DNA of 64,000 nucleotides from Bartonella bacilliformis KC583 (GTDB lineage: Bacteria; Pseudomonadota; Alphaproteobacteria; Rhizobiales; Rhizobiaceae): the NCBI RefSeq assembly GCF_000015445.1, contig NC_008783.1, forward strand, positions 875,001 through 939,000. The letters run 5' to 3'. Below are positions 10,545 through 22,400 of this stretch, piece after piece; within the stretch, counting starts at the first letter, position 1, and the number at the start of each line of letters is the position of its first letter. Under the pieces are notes generated by a model, which saw nothing but the letters and a program-made list of their open reading frames with translations, did not search any database and had not been told where the DNA came from. Position numbers and translations under genes: made by a program.

Positions 10545-11798
10545 ATGTCACATTGTGTCGACGAACACATGCATATAGATGCAATCAAATCAAAAATTGG
10601 ATATAAAGAATTTATTATTGTCATTGCAGCACTTATGGCAATCAATTCCATAGCCATTGATATTATGCTGCCGGCTATGCCGGATATTTTACAAAGCTTA
10701 CATGCTACAAATGAAAATGATCAGCATTATATCATTTCGTGTTACCTTATTAGCTATAGTGCTACCCAAATACTCTTTGGACCAATAAGTGATCGTTACG
10801 GTCGACGTAATCTCGTCCTTATTGGTCTTGCTTTTTATTCATTTACAGCGATTGGTTGTGTATTTGTATCAAGTTTACCTATGTTATTAATTCTGCGTAT
10901 CTTGCAAGGTATTGGAGGAGCAATGATACGTGTGCTTACAACTGCTATTATACGCGACCTCTACAGCGGAAAAAAAATGGCAGAAGTGATGTCGATAACC
11001 ATGATGATTTTTCTTATTGCAGCAATGGTTGGACCTGCAATAGGACAAATAATTTTGTTATTTGGATACTGGAAATTTATTTTTATATTTATGGGAATCT
11101 TCGGCTTTGGAATGATGATTTGGATTCAACTGCGCTTGCCTGAAACGTTACATACACGGAGCCCTCTTTCTTATTTCTCTGTAAAAAATAACTTACGGTA
11201 TGTCATTACTAATCGCACTACGCTGTGTTATACGCTTGCTACTTCTATTATTTTAGGCTGTGTCTTTATATCCGTAAATACATCACAACAAATATATGAA
11301 GGAATCTATAATTTAGGATTTTGGTTTCCTGTTGCTTTTGCTGTCGGTGCTGCATTTCAAGCTGTATCATCTTTTTTTAATTCTCAACTTGTTCAATATC
11401 TTGGAATGCGGCGTATTGCCCATAGTATGCTCGTGCTATTTTGCGTTACTTCATTTATTTGGTTTATTGCATCAATCCTAACAGGTGGTGTTGTCCCTTT
11501 TCCTTTTTATATGATATTATACTGCACACTGATGTTTGCATGTGGTGGGATTTTAGCTAATTTCAACACGCTTGCTCTCGAACCTTTGGGGGAAATTGCC
11601 GGAACTGCATCTTCTGTAACTGGTTTTTTTCAAACATCCATTGGTACAAGTCTTGGTTTTTTGATTGCACAACGTTTTAATGAAACAACAATCATCAATT
11701 CGGCAGGATTTTTCTTTCTTAGTCTCAGTGCTATTCTTCTTATTCTATGGACTGAAAAAGAGCGTTTTTGTATGAAAGAAATATCTGAGGAAACATAA
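10545..11798 (+). CDS. MFS exporter, Bcr/CflA-type drug resistance family
   Basis: A 417-residue inner-membrane transporter with about twelve hydrophobic segments. MFS loop signature GPISDRYGRRNLVLIG lies between segments 2 and 3, and RILQGIGGAMIRV with a later GPAIGQ matches the antiporter motif C region of the Bcr/CflA (bicyclomycin, chloramphenicol) branch. The start at 10545 has AAGGAT upstream; an earlier in-frame codon at 10512 would overlap a less likely leader. Substrate unknown. It stands on its own after grxD and converges with parC. Confidence 0.85.
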   Translation: MSHCVDEHMHIDAIKSKIGYKEFIIVIAALMAINSIAIDIMLPAMPDILQSLHATNENDQHYIISCYLISYSATQILFGPISDRYGRRNLVLIGLAFYSFTAIGCVFVSSLPMLLILRILQGIGGAMIRVLTTAIIRDLYSGKKMAEVMSITMMIFLIAAMVGPAIGQIILLFGYWKFIFIFMGIFGFGMMIWIQLRLPETLHTRSPLSYFSVKNNLRYVITNRTTLCYTLATSIILGCVFISVNTSQQIYEGIYNLGFWFPVAFAVGAAFQAVSSFFNSQLVQYLGMRRIAHSMLVLFCVTSFIWFIASILTGGVVPFPFYMILYCTLMFACGGILANFNTLALEPLGEIAGTASSVTGFFQTSIGTSLGFLIAQRFNETTIINSAGFFFLSLSAILLILWTEKERFCMKEISEET

Positions 11799-11906
11799 CT
11801 ATACCATAAACAAAAATTCATAGCCTTTTAATTGTATTAATACCTTACTTTAAAAAACATCCATTTTTGCGTTTTTTTATCAGCTAAAATAGGTATACTT
11901 ACTATA

Positions 11907-14144
11907 TTAGTTAGTAAATTTTCCGGACTTTGGAAATCCTCTTGGAAGCAAGCGGCCTGCTCCAGCGCGCGTCCCCATCCATTCAATAAGCTCATCAGCT
12001 TGACGATTAAAGCTGCGTTCAGCTGTATCTTGCCAACTTAACCCTTCTGACAAATTAAAGGTTTTTGCATCAACAACAACACCATCTTTGTAACGCTGTA
12101 AACGAACACCTTTACCACGGCTTATTTCTGGTATTTGTTCAATAGGAAAAATGAGCATCTTACGATTTTCTCCAATCACTGCAATGTGATCTCCCTTAAC
12201 CGGAATACAAAGTTTCACCTTATCAGGAGATTTTACATTCATAATTTGCTTTCCCTTTCGGGTATTAGCAATGACTTCCGTTTCAGAAATAATGAAGCCA
12301 TTTCCATAAGATGAAACCAAAAGCAATTTTCCCTGCGCATTATGTACAAAAGCTGTCAAAATATCATGCTCATTATCCATATCTACTAAAATACGAATTG
12401 GCTCACCATGTCCTCGTCCTCCAGGCAAGGTATTTGCACCAATAGTAAAAAACTTTCCACCAGTGCTCACCACCACAATTTTATCTGTGGTGAATGCTGG
12501 AAATGCTAATTTTAAGCAATCCCCCTCTTTAAAGGAAAGGGCTTTGTAATCATTTAAGTGACCTTTTAAAGCGCGCATCCAACCTTTTTCAGAAATAACA
12601 ATAGTTACCGGTTCCTTTTCGATCATTGCCTGGTAAATATCATCAACATCACGCTTTGGTGAATCTTCAAATGTTGTACGTCTTTTTCCTAATGAAGTTT
12701 CAGGAGCAAATTTTTTACGAACTTTTTTGATTTCTTCCGAAATCATTTGCCATTGTTTTACATTAGATCCCAATAATGCCTGCAATTTTTCTTCTTCAGC
12801 TTTAAGATTTTCAAATTCCTTACGAATTTCAAATTCTTCAAGCTTACGTAAAGAACGCAACCGCATATTAAGAATAGCTTCAGCTTGATTTTCTGTTAAT
12901 TGAAAATGCGTAAGCAGTTCCTTTTTCGGTTCATCTTCTTCCCGAATAATCTGAATAACTTTATCAAGATTTAAGTAAGCGATAAGGTATCCATGAAGAA
13001 TTTCTAACCGGCTGTTAATTTGCCCAAGTCTATGATTTGAACGACGAATGAGAACTTCTTGACGATGTTCTAGCCATTGCTGCAAACTTTCACGCAAAGA
13101 GAGAACATTAGGAGTTTTTCCTAAAGTTAACACATTGAGATTGAGAGGAAACCTCACTTCAAAATCAGTCAGCTTAAAGAGTGACTCCATTAAAAGTTCA
13201 GGATCAACAGTGCGATTTTTAGGAGTCAGAACAATTCGGACATCTTCTGCCGATTCATCCTGAATATCTTCAAGCATTGGCAGACGTCGTGCAAGCAACA
13301 ATTCCGCTGTTTTTTCAACAAGGCGAGACTTTTGTATTTGATAGGGTATCTCAGTAATAACAATCACATAAGAGTTACGGTTACCTGTTTCTTGATGCCA
13401 GCGTGAACGTAATCGAAATGAACCACGTCCTGTACGATAAGCTTCTTCAATGCTCTTTTTGGGCTCAACCAAAATGCCACCTGTTGGAAAATCAGGACCA
13501 AGTACAAACTGATTTAAGTCCTCATGGCTCGCATCAGAATGAGCAATCAAATGCAGCGCTGCATCGCATAATTCAGCAACATTATGCGGCGGAATAGATG
13601 TTGCCATACCAACAGCAATCCCTGAAGAACCATTGGCTAAAAGATTAGGAAAAGCTCCTGGTAAAACAATAGGCTCTTCATCTTCTTCATTATAAGTTAA
13701 ACGAAAATCAATAGCATTTTCGTTGATACCCTCAAGTAACAATTCTGCTACTTCAGTCATGCGTGCTTCTGTATAACGCATAGCTGCAGCATTATCACCG
13801 TCGATATTACCGAAATTTCCTTGTCCATCAATTAATGGATAACGGACAGCAAAGTCCTGTGCCAAACGAACTAATGCATCATAAATAGAGGCATCACCAT
13901 GAGGATGAAATTTCCCCATAACATCACCTACAATCCGTGCACACTTAGCATAAGATTGTGCAGGGTTAAGTTTTAATAAGCGCATGGCATGGATAATACG
14001 CCGATGCACGGGCTTTAACCCATCCCGTACATCAGGTAAAGCACGATGTGTAATGGTAGATAATGCATAAGCCAAGTAACGTTCTTGCAAAGCAGAACGT
14101 AGTTCTATCGGCTCAATATGTTCCTCATCAATTTTATCAGACAT
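11907..14144 (-). CDS. parC: DNA topoisomerase IV subunit A
   Basis: A 745-residue type IIA topoisomerase subunit that cuts and rejoins DNA to unlink daughter chromosomes, working with ParE (51128-53206). Seen: the N-terminal [29 protein letters not shown], the winged-helix [11 protein letters not shown], and AMRYTEARM with the catalytic tyrosine near residue 122, then a long coiled-coil part and C-terminal strand repeats (GGRGHGEP). Alphaproteobacterial ParC length is normal. The quinolone-determining region has alanine at residue 85 where E. coli ParC has serine 80, a natural substitution linked in Bartonella to low quinolone susceptibility (from memory of the literature). Confidence 0.95.
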   Translation of the reverse strand: MSDKIDEEHIEPIELRSALQERYLAYALSTITHRALPDVRDGLKPVHRRIIHAMRLLKLNPAQSYAKCARIVGDVMGKFHPHGDASIYDALVRLAQDFAVRYPLIDGQGNFGNIDGDNAAAMRYTEARMTEVAELLLEGINENAIDFRLTYNEEDEEPIVLPGAFPNLLANGSSGIAVGMATSIPPHNVAELCDAALHLIAHSDASHEDLNQFVLGPDFPTGGILVEPKKSIEEAYRTGRGSFRLRSRWHQETGNRNSYVIVITEIPYQIQKSRLVEKTAELLLARRLPMLEDIQDESAEDVRIVLTPKNRTVDPELLMESLFKLTDFEVRFPLNLNVLTLGKTPNVLSLRESLQQWLEHRQEVLIRRSNHRLGQINSRLEILHGYLIAYLNLDKVIQIIREEDEPKKELLTHFQLTENQAEAILNMRLRSLRKLEEFEIRKEFENLKAEEEKLQALLGSNVKQWQMISEEIKKVRKKFAPETSLGKRRTTFEDSPKRDVDDIYQAMIEKEPVTIVISEKGWMRALKGHLNDYKALSFKEGDCLKLAFPAFTTDKIVVVSTGGKFFTIGANTLPGGRGHGEPIRILVDMDNEHDILTAFVHNAQGKLLLVSSYGNGFIISETEVIANTRKGKQIMNVKSPDKVKLCIPVKGDHIAVIGENRKMLIFPIEQIPEISRGKGVRLQRYKDGVVVDAKTFNLSEGLSWQDTAERSFNRQADELIEWMGTRAGAGRLLPRGFPKSGKFTN

Positions 14145-14348
14145 AGTATTAAGATAGAGCCTTTCACCTCAAAAAACCTGCCAGTTCTTACGTTTCTTAC
14201 ATTAATGATGATAAAAAAATAGAGAAATTAATTGACCTTATAAACACCAATCAAAAACAGACTTAACATTACAAAATTCCTTCAATAATAGAAGTTTAAA
14301 TAATCTCTACACAAATTACATCTATATCAGCGTCATAAAAAGGTCTTA

Positions 14349-16139
14349 CTAAGCATTGTTAACTTTAGGAAAAATTCTAATCCCTAAATCATTCAACTGT
14401 GTAGCAGAAACATCAGATGGAGCACTCATTAAAAGATCAAGTGCTTGTTGATTCATGGGGAATAAAGAAATTTCACGTAAATTTTTTACTCCCTGCAAAA
14501 GCATAACAATGCGATCAACACCAGCTGCCATACCACCATGCGGTGGAGCACCATAATGAAATGCACGATATAGACCACCAAAACGCTCTTCGACTATTTC
14601 TCTAGAAAGCCCAGCAAGATTGAAAACCTTCAACATCATTTCAGGAGAGTGATTACGAATTCCCCCTGATGCGATCTCATAACCATTACATACAAGATCA
14701 TACTGAAAAGCTTTGATGGTAAGAGGATCTTGACTATCAACTGCGTTCATTCCTCCCTGTGGCATTGAAAAAGGATTATGCGCAAAATCAATCTTCTTCT
14801 CATCTTCATTCCATTCGAAAAATGGAAAATCAACAATCCACGCAAAAGAGAAACATTTAGAATCAATAAGATCTAATTCCTCTCCTATCCGCGTACGTGA
14901 AGCACCAGCAAAAGATGCAAATTTCTTCGGATCACCAGCAACAAAAAAACAAGCATCTCCCTCTTTAAGCCCAAGCTGTGTACGAATAGCTTCAGTCCTC
15001 TGCTCACCAATATTTTTAGCGATAGGACCAGCGCCTTCAAAATTTTCACCTTCTTTACGCCAAAAAATATACCCAAGACCTGGCTGTCCTTCACCTTGAG
15101 CCCATCCATTCATACGATCACAAAAAGCACGATTTCCACCTGTTTTAGCAGGAATAGCCCACACTTGTGCATTCTCATTATTCGCTAAAATTTGAGCAAA
15201 AACCTTAAAATCAGAATCATAAAAATGCTGAGAAACATCTTCTATGATAATTGGATTACGCAAATCGGGCTTATCTGAACCATATTTACGCATTGCTTCA
15301 TCATATGAAATACGAGGAAAGCTCTGTGTTACAAGCTTTCCATCTGAAAATTCCTCAAAAACAGAACGTATAATAGGCTCCATTGTTGCAAGAACGTCTT
15401 CTTGCTCAACAAAACTCATTTCAATATCTAATTGGTAAAACTCTCCTGGTAAACGATCTGCTCGTGGATCTTCATCTCTAAAACACGGAGCTATTTGAAA
15501 ATAGCGATCAAAACCAGACATCATTAACAATTGTTTATACTGTTGAGGAGCCTGAGGAAGTGCATAAAATTTTCCTTGATGAATACGGCTTGGAACCAAA
15601 AAATCGCGTGCCCCTTCTGGTGATGAAGCTGTCAAAAGTGGAGTTGTAAATTCTGTAAAGCCGCTGTCTTGCATATGCCGTCTTATAGAAGAAATAATTT
15701 CAGTACGACGCATTATATTTTTGTGCATAGTTACGCGACGCAAATCAAGAAAACGATACTTCAATCGAATATCTTCTGGATAATCAGGTTCACCAAAAAC
15801 TGGTAAAGGAAGTTCATCAGACTTTGAAAGAATTTCAATTTCATCTGCAAAAATTTCAATTTCACCGGTTGGCAAAGTCGTATTAATTACTTCGTCAGAA
15901 CGTGCACACACTTTACCATCTACACAAATAACCCATTCAGAACGCACCTTTTCCATGATTTGAAAAGCTGAAGAATCAGGATTAACAACGATTTGTGTGA
16001 TTCCAAAATGATCACGTAGATCAACAAAAAGAATCCCGCCATGATCACGAACGCGATGAACCCATCCCGAAAGACGAACTTGTGTTCCTACATCGCATTT
16101 ACGAAGAGCGGCGCAATTATGACTGCGATAACGGTGCAT
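14349..16139 (-). CDS. aspS: Aspartyl-tRNA synthetase
   Basis: A 596-residue class II synthetase of the bacterial AspRS type. Domain order: OB-fold anticodon-binding N terminus ([23 protein letters not shown], residues 22-44), class II motif 2 [20 protein letters not shown] near 219-238, a GAD insertion in the middle, and motif 3 [18 protein letters not shown] near residues 531-548. It charges tRNA-Asp. Many alphaproteobacterial AspRS are also able to charge tRNA-Asn, corrected by GatCAB; that cannot be read from this window. Same strand as parC, 204 bases upstream of it. Confidence 0.96.
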   Translation of the reverse strand: MHRYRSHNCAALRKCDVGTQVRLSGWVHRVRDHGGILFVDLRDHFGITQIVVNPDSSAFQIMEKVRSEWVICVDGKVCARSDEVINTTLPTGEIEIFADEIEILSKSDELPLPVFGEPDYPEDIRLKYRFLDLRRVTMHKNIMRRTEIISSIRRHMQDSGFTEFTTPLLTASSPEGARDFLVPSRIHQGKFYALPQAPQQYKQLLMMSGFDRYFQIAPCFRDEDPRADRLPGEFYQLDIEMSFVEQEDVLATMEPIIRSVFEEFSDGKLVTQSFPRISYDEAMRKYGSDKPDLRNPIIIEDVSQHFYDSDFKVFAQILANNENAQVWAIPAKTGGNRAFCDRMNGWAQGEGQPGLGYIFWRKEGENFEGAGPIAKNIGEQRTEAIRTQLGLKEGDACFFVAGDPKKFASFAGASRTRIGEELDLIDSKCFSFAWIVDFPFFEWNEDEKKIDFAHNPFSMPQGGMNAVDSQDPLTIKAFQYDLVCNGYEIASGGIRNHSPEMMLKVFNLAGLSREIVEERFGGLYRAFHYGAPPHGGMAAGVDRIVMLLQGVKNLREISLFPMNQQALDLLMSAPSDVSATQLNDLGIRIFPKVNNA

Positions 16140-16274
16140 AGTTTTTGCCCTTAATTGTAAATTTGTTTCATATTGATTACAAACGCTTTTTAAATGCCAT
16201 TTGTCAAGATATGACCCAAAAGCCCAAGAAAAAAAACTATAAAAGACAAATTTAATCTCTTTTGCTATGATAAA

Positions 16275-17453
16275 ATGATGGAACTTATTACGAAGACAAA
16301 AGATCTTGAAATCGCTATTGCCACTTTGCGTAATTCTGATTTTGTAACAGTGGATACTGAATTTATCCGTGAGACAACTTTTTGGCCTCAGCTATGCCTT
16401 ATCCAGCTTGCATCGCCAAATTCTACAGCACTTATTGATCCGATGGTTCCAGATATTGATCTACAGCCATTTTTTGATTTGATGATAGACAAAAACATTG
16501 TCAAAGTTTTTCATGCTGCGCGCCAAGATATCGAAATTATTTATCATCTGGGAAGAATCATTCCTTTCCCTCTATTTGATACCCAAATTGCAGGAGCAAT
16601 TTGCGGATTTGGTGATTCTATCTCCTATGATCAAATTGTATATCATTGCACCGGACAGCATCTTGATAAATCATCACGCTTTACAGATTGGAGCTGTCGC
16701 CCCCTTTCTGAAAAACAAATACTCTACGCACTTGCTGATGTCACCTATCTTAGAGACGTTTATCTTTCATTGAAAAAGCAGTTAGAAGAAAGTAAACGCT
16801 TTCATTGGATGGACGGTGAGATGGCAATTCTTTCAACACCAACGACTTATGATATCCCAGAAGATGAAGCATGGAAAAAAGTGAAAGGAAGAGTTAAAAA
16901 ACCCTGTGAATTTGCCATTTTACAAAAAATAGCAGCTTGGCGTGAACATGAAGCACGGAAATATAATGTTCCGCGTCGCCACATCATAAAAGACGAATGC
17001 CTTATCGAAATTGCGATCCAAAAACCGAAAGACGAGTATGCATTGAAATGTTTGCGCAATATTAACAAGAGTTGGCATCATCCATCAATGACACAGGCAT
17101 TAATCAAAATTGTTCATGAAAGCTTAGAAGTCGACACCTCTACTTTACCTGCTCTTCCTAAGTATAATCCTATCGACGATAAAACAGCTGCTGCAATCGA
17201 TCTCCTTAAAGTGTTATTAAAGCTCGTTGCGAATAAAAATAATATTGCACCGACAATTATTGCAACTTCCAATGATTTAGAAAAAATCGCCACGAGAACC
17301 ATGACTCAAAATATTCCTACTATGAATGGTTGGCGTTATGAAATCTTTGGTAAAAAAGCTGAACAAATGCTAAAAGGAAAATTAGGATTTTATTTTAACA
17401 ATGGGCAAATAACAATGAAGGATCTCGAATCTGTAGAAGAAGTTTTTACGTGA
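16275..17453 (+). CDS. rnd: Ribonuclease D
   Basis: A 392-residue 3'-5' exoribonuclease that trims tRNA and other stable RNA 3' ends. The DEDDy exonuclease domain is intact: [22 protein letters not shown] (Exo I, about residues 26-47), [14 protein letters not shown] (Exo II), and [13 protein letters not shown] (Exo III with the tyrosine). An HRDC-type helical region follows (about 210-290). Two adjacent ATG codons could start the protein (16275 or 16278). It is divergent from aspS with about 135 bases between, as in other Rhizobiales as far as I recall. Confidence 0.92.
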   Translation: MMELITKTKDLEIAIATLRNSDFVTVDTEFIRETTFWPQLCLIQLASPNSTALIDPMVPDIDLQPFFDLMIDKNIVKVFHAARQDIEIIYHLGRIIPFPLFDTQIAGAICGFGDSISYDQIVYHCTGQHLDKSSRFTDWSCRPLSEKQILYALADVTYLRDVYLSLKKQLEESKRFHWMDGEMAILSTPTTYDIPEDEAWKKVKGRVKKPCEFAILQKIAAWREHEARKYNVPRRHIIKDECLIEIAIQKPKDEYALKCLRNINKSWHHPSMTQALIKIVHESLEVDTSTLPALPKYNPIDDKTAAAIDLLKVLLKLVANKNNIAPTIIATSNDLEKIATRTMTQNIPTMNGWRYEIFGKKAEQMLKGKLGFYFNNGQITMKDLESVEEVFT

Positions 17454-17863
17454 AAATGTGTTATCAACATACATAAAAACGTAAATCTATTATAGACTAG
17501 TTCTAATTTGGATTTGATTTAGCTAGAAAAGCTAGCAATATCAACGATAAAATCCATCATACTTAAATTGAAAGAAATTCTATTTCTTGTCTATAAGGGT
17601 GTTTCGGACTGATAAACTTCATCAAAATATGACCATTAATTTAGTCATGCATATTCTCTATTAATAGGTGATACTCAATTTTTACCTATGGCAGCATATC
17701 AATAATTAATTTTACTTTACACTATGCAAAACAATGAAAACTCTCTTTATTTGCAAATTGTCTTTAAAAGTAGCTTGTATTATAATGAATTTTATTACAG
17801 AGTAATGAAACATATGGTCTAAATTGTTCCTTTTTAGGCAATGCATCAGGAATTTATATACTT
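17454..17863. other. Gene-free gap
   Basis: A 410-base AT-rich stretch between rnd and the zinc-finger gene. I see no open frame with a ribosome site, no RNA gene and no strong terminator. It must hold the promoter of the downstream gene. Confidence 0.3.
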
Positions 17864-18112
17864 ATGGCTGATCACAACATTCTTCATCTTCAAAATGACT
17901 GCGGCTATAAAATAATTGAAATTGGTGTGAAAGAATTTATGTGTGTAGGTGCTACACAACCATTCGATCATCCTCATATTTTTATAGACATGGGAGCAGC
18001 TGATGAAAAGATTTGCCCTTACTGTTCAACCCTTTACCGCTATAATCCTTCATTACAGCATAATCAAACTAACCCAGCAGGGTGCACATATCATGTAAAT
18101 AATATGCGGTAA
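17864..18112 (+). CDS. zf-CHCC zinc-finger domain protein
   Basis: An 82-residue protein ending in the CHCC zinc-binding pattern: cysteine in FMCVGATQPFDHPHIFIDMG, histidine in the same segment, and CPYCSTLYRY. This is the zf-CHCC domain (PF10276) related to mitochondrial complex I subunit NDUFS6. In alphaproteobacteria it is a short stand-alone protein, possibly an accessory factor of complex I. It lies 26 bases before an FAD monooxygenase gene on the same strand, as in many Rhizobiales. Confidence 0.85.
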   Translation: MADHNILHLQNDCGYKIIEIGVKEFMCVGATQPFDHPHIFIDMGAADEKICPYCSTLYRYNPSLQHNQTNPAGCTYHVNNMR

Positions 18113-18138
18113 TCTATTTCTATTTTCCCAATAGTGAA

Positions 18139-19413
18139 ATGTCCATGCACCAATCACCAGTTATCGTTGGAGCCGGTATTGCTGGTTTAAGCTCTGCTTT
18201 GGCACTTGCTCATAAAGGAATTGCAAGTACCATTATCGAAAAACGTAATAAACTTGATAATGACGGTTCTGGTATCCAGCTTACCTCAAATGCAACACGT
18301 ATTCTTGCTCACTGGGGAATTCTTAACCAACTTATCGAAATAGGTGTTCAGCCCCACTTTCTTGAATTAAAAGACGGTGTATCTTTAAAAACACACCTGC
18401 ATGTTGACCTTGTTAAATTATCTAAAAAACATTGGAAGGCTCCTTATATTACGATTCATCGAGCCGATTTACAGAAAATTTTATACAATGCCGTTATTAA
18501 AAACCCTCTTATCAAACATAAACCAGGTGAGAGTATTATATCAGCTACTCAAACTGCAACAAATAGCATTAATATAGAAACAATAAAAACCGAAGGATCA
18601 AGCAAAGCACAACAACACCAATTTTATTCAACGCCACTTCTTATTGGATGCGATGGTGTTTGGTCAAAGTTACGACAATTGGCACCTTTTCATGAAGAAG
18701 CGGATTTTAGTAATTTCATTGCCTGGCGTGTCACAACACTCTCTGAAAATCTTCCAAAAAGCTTCCGTTCTTTATTACAGGATATAGAAACAATTACTGC
18801 CTGGATAGGACCTAAAAACCATCTTGTTATTTATCCTATTCAATCAACAAAAATTTTTAATTTTGTAGCGATTACTCATGGAGAAAATCTAAAAAAACAA
18901 TGGAAACAGAAAGGACAAAAAGATAAACTCAAATCTCTCTTTAATGGCTGGAATCCTAAAATTCTTCAAATTTTTGACTCTATTGATGAGTGGAGCTGTT
19001 GGCCACTATTTCAAATGAAACATGATCGCTTTTTAGGCTTAAAGAATCAAGTATTTGTTGGAGATTGTGCACACGCAGCTCTTCCTTTTGCAGCACAAGG
19101 CGCTGCTATGGCGATAGAAGATGCTGCCACATTAGCAGAATTGCTCTCTTACAATAATCTTTCATTTATTGAAGCTGCTTCACTCTACGAAACAATACGC
19201 AAACCCCGCATCACAGCCGTCAAAAAACGTGGAGACTTTAATAGACTGATGTATCATGCAACGGGGCCCTTAGCCATCGCACGTAACTTCATCATGAAAA
19301 TCCGCACATCTGAGAGTATCATGTCTAATCTTGATTGGCTTTACAATCATGACGCAATGAATGTAACAAACAACCCTGCAGTAAAAAACTTATCCGATAC
19401 GAACTACAAATGA
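18139..19413 (+). CDS. FAD-dependent aromatic-ring monooxygenase family protein
   Basis: A 424-residue flavoprotein monooxygenase of the UbiH/salicylate hydroxylase group. The three family fingerprints are present: GAGIAGLSSALAL at residues 12-24 (FAD ADP moiety), the DG motif in LLIGCDGVWSKLR near 167-179, and GDCAHAALPFAAQGAAMAIEDA near 309-330 (GD motif). It would hydroxylate an aromatic substrate with NAD(P)H and oxygen. Possible roles are ubiquinone ring hydroxylation or a salicylate-like substrate; sequence alone does not decide. Probably co-transcribed with the upstream zf-CHCC gene. Confidence 0.82.
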   Translation: MSMHQSPVIVGAGIAGLSSALALAHKGIASTIIEKRNKLDNDGSGIQLTSNATRILAHWGILNQLIEIGVQPHFLELKDGVSLKTHLHVDLVKLSKKHWKAPYITIHRADLQKILYNAVIKNPLIKHKPGESIISATQTATNSINIETIKTEGSSKAQQHQFYSTPLLIGCDGVWSKLRQLAPFHEEADFSNFIAWRVTTLSENLPKSFRSLLQDIETITAWIGPKNHLVIYPIQSTKIFNFVAITHGENLKKQWKQKGQKDKLKSLFNGWNPKILQIFDSIDEWSCWPLFQMKHDRFLGLKNQVFVGDCAHAALPFAAQGAAMAIEDAATLAELLSYNNLSFIEAASLYETIRKPRITAVKKRGDFNRLMYHATGPLAIARNFIMKIRTSESIMSNLDWLYNHDAMNVTNNPAVKNLSDTNYK

Positions 19414-19473
19414 CTTTGATTTAACGGTTATTCCTATCAATAAACATAAGAAAACATTTGCACCATTTTTCTG

Positions 19474-22400
19474 TTAGTTCAACTCTACATCAAGAACACC
19501 GTGAAGCGTTTTTATAGCACGCGCTACATTTAAGCTCACCTTATATCGCTTAGGAAGTAAGACTTCTACTTCTCGTGATCCATTTTCTTGAATCAAAACA
19601 ATTCCTACTTCTCCATTACCACCGGAATTTAAATTTTGTTCAATTTGTGAAAGTATATCGACTGTGTTTATAAAAAGGCGCATCATTTTATGATGTTGTA
19701 CCGCTTCTTCTTCTAAGGATTGAGCTGTCTCAAGACGTAAACTAATTCCTTCGGAACGGTTCTCTGCACTCACTGTAATGATAAAAGATTTTCCAGGTTC
19801 TAGCATTTCTTCATAGGCAACAAGCCCCTCAGAAAACATAACCGTTTCATACTGCCCACTTGTATCAGAAAACTGGATAATCCCTATTTTTTTACCAGAT
19901 TTTGTTTTACGAATTTGTTTTGTCACAACAGTTCCAGCAAGACGAGCAGCTGTTGCTCCACCTTTAACTGCATTAGAAAAATTATTCCAAGTCTGAACGC
20001 GTTTTTTAGCAAGAATAGTTTGGTATTCATCCAATGGATGAGCAGAAAAATAAAAACCTATAACCTGAAATTCATGATGAAGTTTTTCTGCTAAAGACCA
20101 AGGAGTTGCCTGTGATAAAATAAAAGGCTCTTTTGGCCCATCCACCATCCCGAATATATCAGTCTGCCCACTAGAATTGTTATCAAAAATGCGAATAGCA
20201 CGCGCATTGAGAGTTTCAAGGCTTGCTAATAAAACCTCACGGGCAATACCAAAACAATCAAAGGCACCAGCATAAATCAAACTTTCCATCGCACGCTTAT
20301 TAATAACACGAGGATCAATACGCCCACAAAAATCTTCTAAATCCTTAAAAGGTTTATTCCCACGGCAAGCAACAATGTGATCGACCACTGAATCTCCTAC
20401 CCCTTTAATAGCGGAAAGAGAATAATATATGCAATTTTCTCCAATTTCAAAAATGCGATGCGATGTTTGCACACAAGGTGCAATAACTTGAATTTCTAGT
20501 CTTAATGCTTCACGCCGAAAATCATTTAATTTATCGGCATTCATCATATCATATGTCATAGAGGCAGCCAAAAACTCAACCGGATAATGTGCTTTCATAT
20601 AAGCTGTTTGATATGAGACGATTGCGTAAGCAGCAGCATGCGATTTATTAAAACCATAATCTGCAAATTTCGCTAAAAGATCAAAGATCATGTCAGCTTG
20701 ATCCTTATCAATACCACGATCAACAGCTCCACTCACAAAGCGCGTACGCTGTTTTTGCATTTCTTTATGGATCTTTTTCCCCATAGCTCGGCGTAATAAA
20801 TCTGCTTCCCCAAGTGAATAACCAGAAAGCTCTTGAGCAATTTGCATAACTTGTTCTTGATAAACAATAACGCCTTGTGTTTCTTTAACTAAATGATCTA
20901 TTTTAGGATGAATAGAAGTGATTTTTTCTTGCCCGTGTTTACGTGCATTATATGTTGGAATATTCTCCATCGGACCAGGGCGATAAAGCGCTACAAGCGC
21001 AATAATATCTTCAATACAATCTGGTTTCATCCCAATAAGCGCTTTACGCATACCAGGACTTTCAACTTGAAATACTCCCACTGTATTACCACGTGCTAAC
21101 ATGGCATAAGTCTCTTCATCATTAAGAGAAATACACGATAAATCTATTTTTACACCCTTCCGTGCAACAAAATCTACAGCCATTTTTAGAACAGTAAGGG
21201 TTTTTAAACCAAGAAAATCAAATTTCACTAACCCAGCTTGTTCAACATATTTCATGTTAAATTGGGTAACTGGCATATCTGAGCGCGGATCACGATACAT
21301 CGGTACCAATTCTGATAAAGGTCGATCACCAATAACGATTCCTGCAGCATGAGTTGATGCGTGACGATAAAGTCCTTCAAGCTGCAAAGCTATATCCAAC
21401 ATACGCCCAATAACAGGCTCTTTTTTTGCTTCTTCTGCAAATTTTGGTTCATCTTTAATAGCCTGTGCTAATTCAATATTATTTCCAGGTGTAGCAGAAA
21501 CTAACTTTGTAAGATAATCGACCTGACGATAAGGCACTTCCAAAACACGACCAACATCACGTAACACTGCACGTGCCTGTAATTTACCAAATGTAATGAT
21601 CTGAGCTACTTGATCGCAACCATATTTTTTCTGAACATAATGAATAACCTCTTCACGTCGATCTTGGCAAAAATCAATATCAAAATCCGGCATAGAAATA
21701 CGATCTGGATTGAGAAAACGTTCAAATAACAGAGAAAAGCGCAACGGATCAACATCCGTAATAGTGAGTGCATAAGCAACGAGTGAACCAGCACCAGAAC
21801 CGCGACCAGGACCAACAGGAATACCATGAAGTTTTGCCCATTTTATGAAGTCAGAAACAATAAGAAAATAACCAGAAAACTGCATACGTGTAATAACTGC
21901 AATCTCATAATCAAGCCGCTGCTCATAATCTGCAAGTGTATAGCCTTCAGCTAAACCAATTGTTTCAAGGCGGATTTTCAAACCATCTTTTGCCTGATTT
22001 ATCAATTCTTTATCTTCTTCTAGCGCAGCATTTGAATCTACAGATCGCTCTGTAAAACGAGGCAAAATTGGACTTCGCATTGGTGTAAAAGCATGACAAC
22101 GTAACGCAATTTCAACGCTATTTTCTAAAGCTTCTGGAAGATCAGAAAATAACGTAACCATTTCATCTTGTGATTTTAAATAATGATCCGGTGTTACACG
22201 TTTGCGATTCGGATTAGAAACAACTTGTCCTTCCGCAACTGCCATCAGTGCATCGTGAGCTTCATATCCTTTTTTATTAAGAAAAAAAGCTTCATTCGTT
22301 GCAACAAGAGGAATCTGATGCACGTAAGCCAAATCAATAAGCTCAGCTTCAACTTTTCGATCGTAAGAACCATGACGTTGTAATTCAATATAAAGACGAT

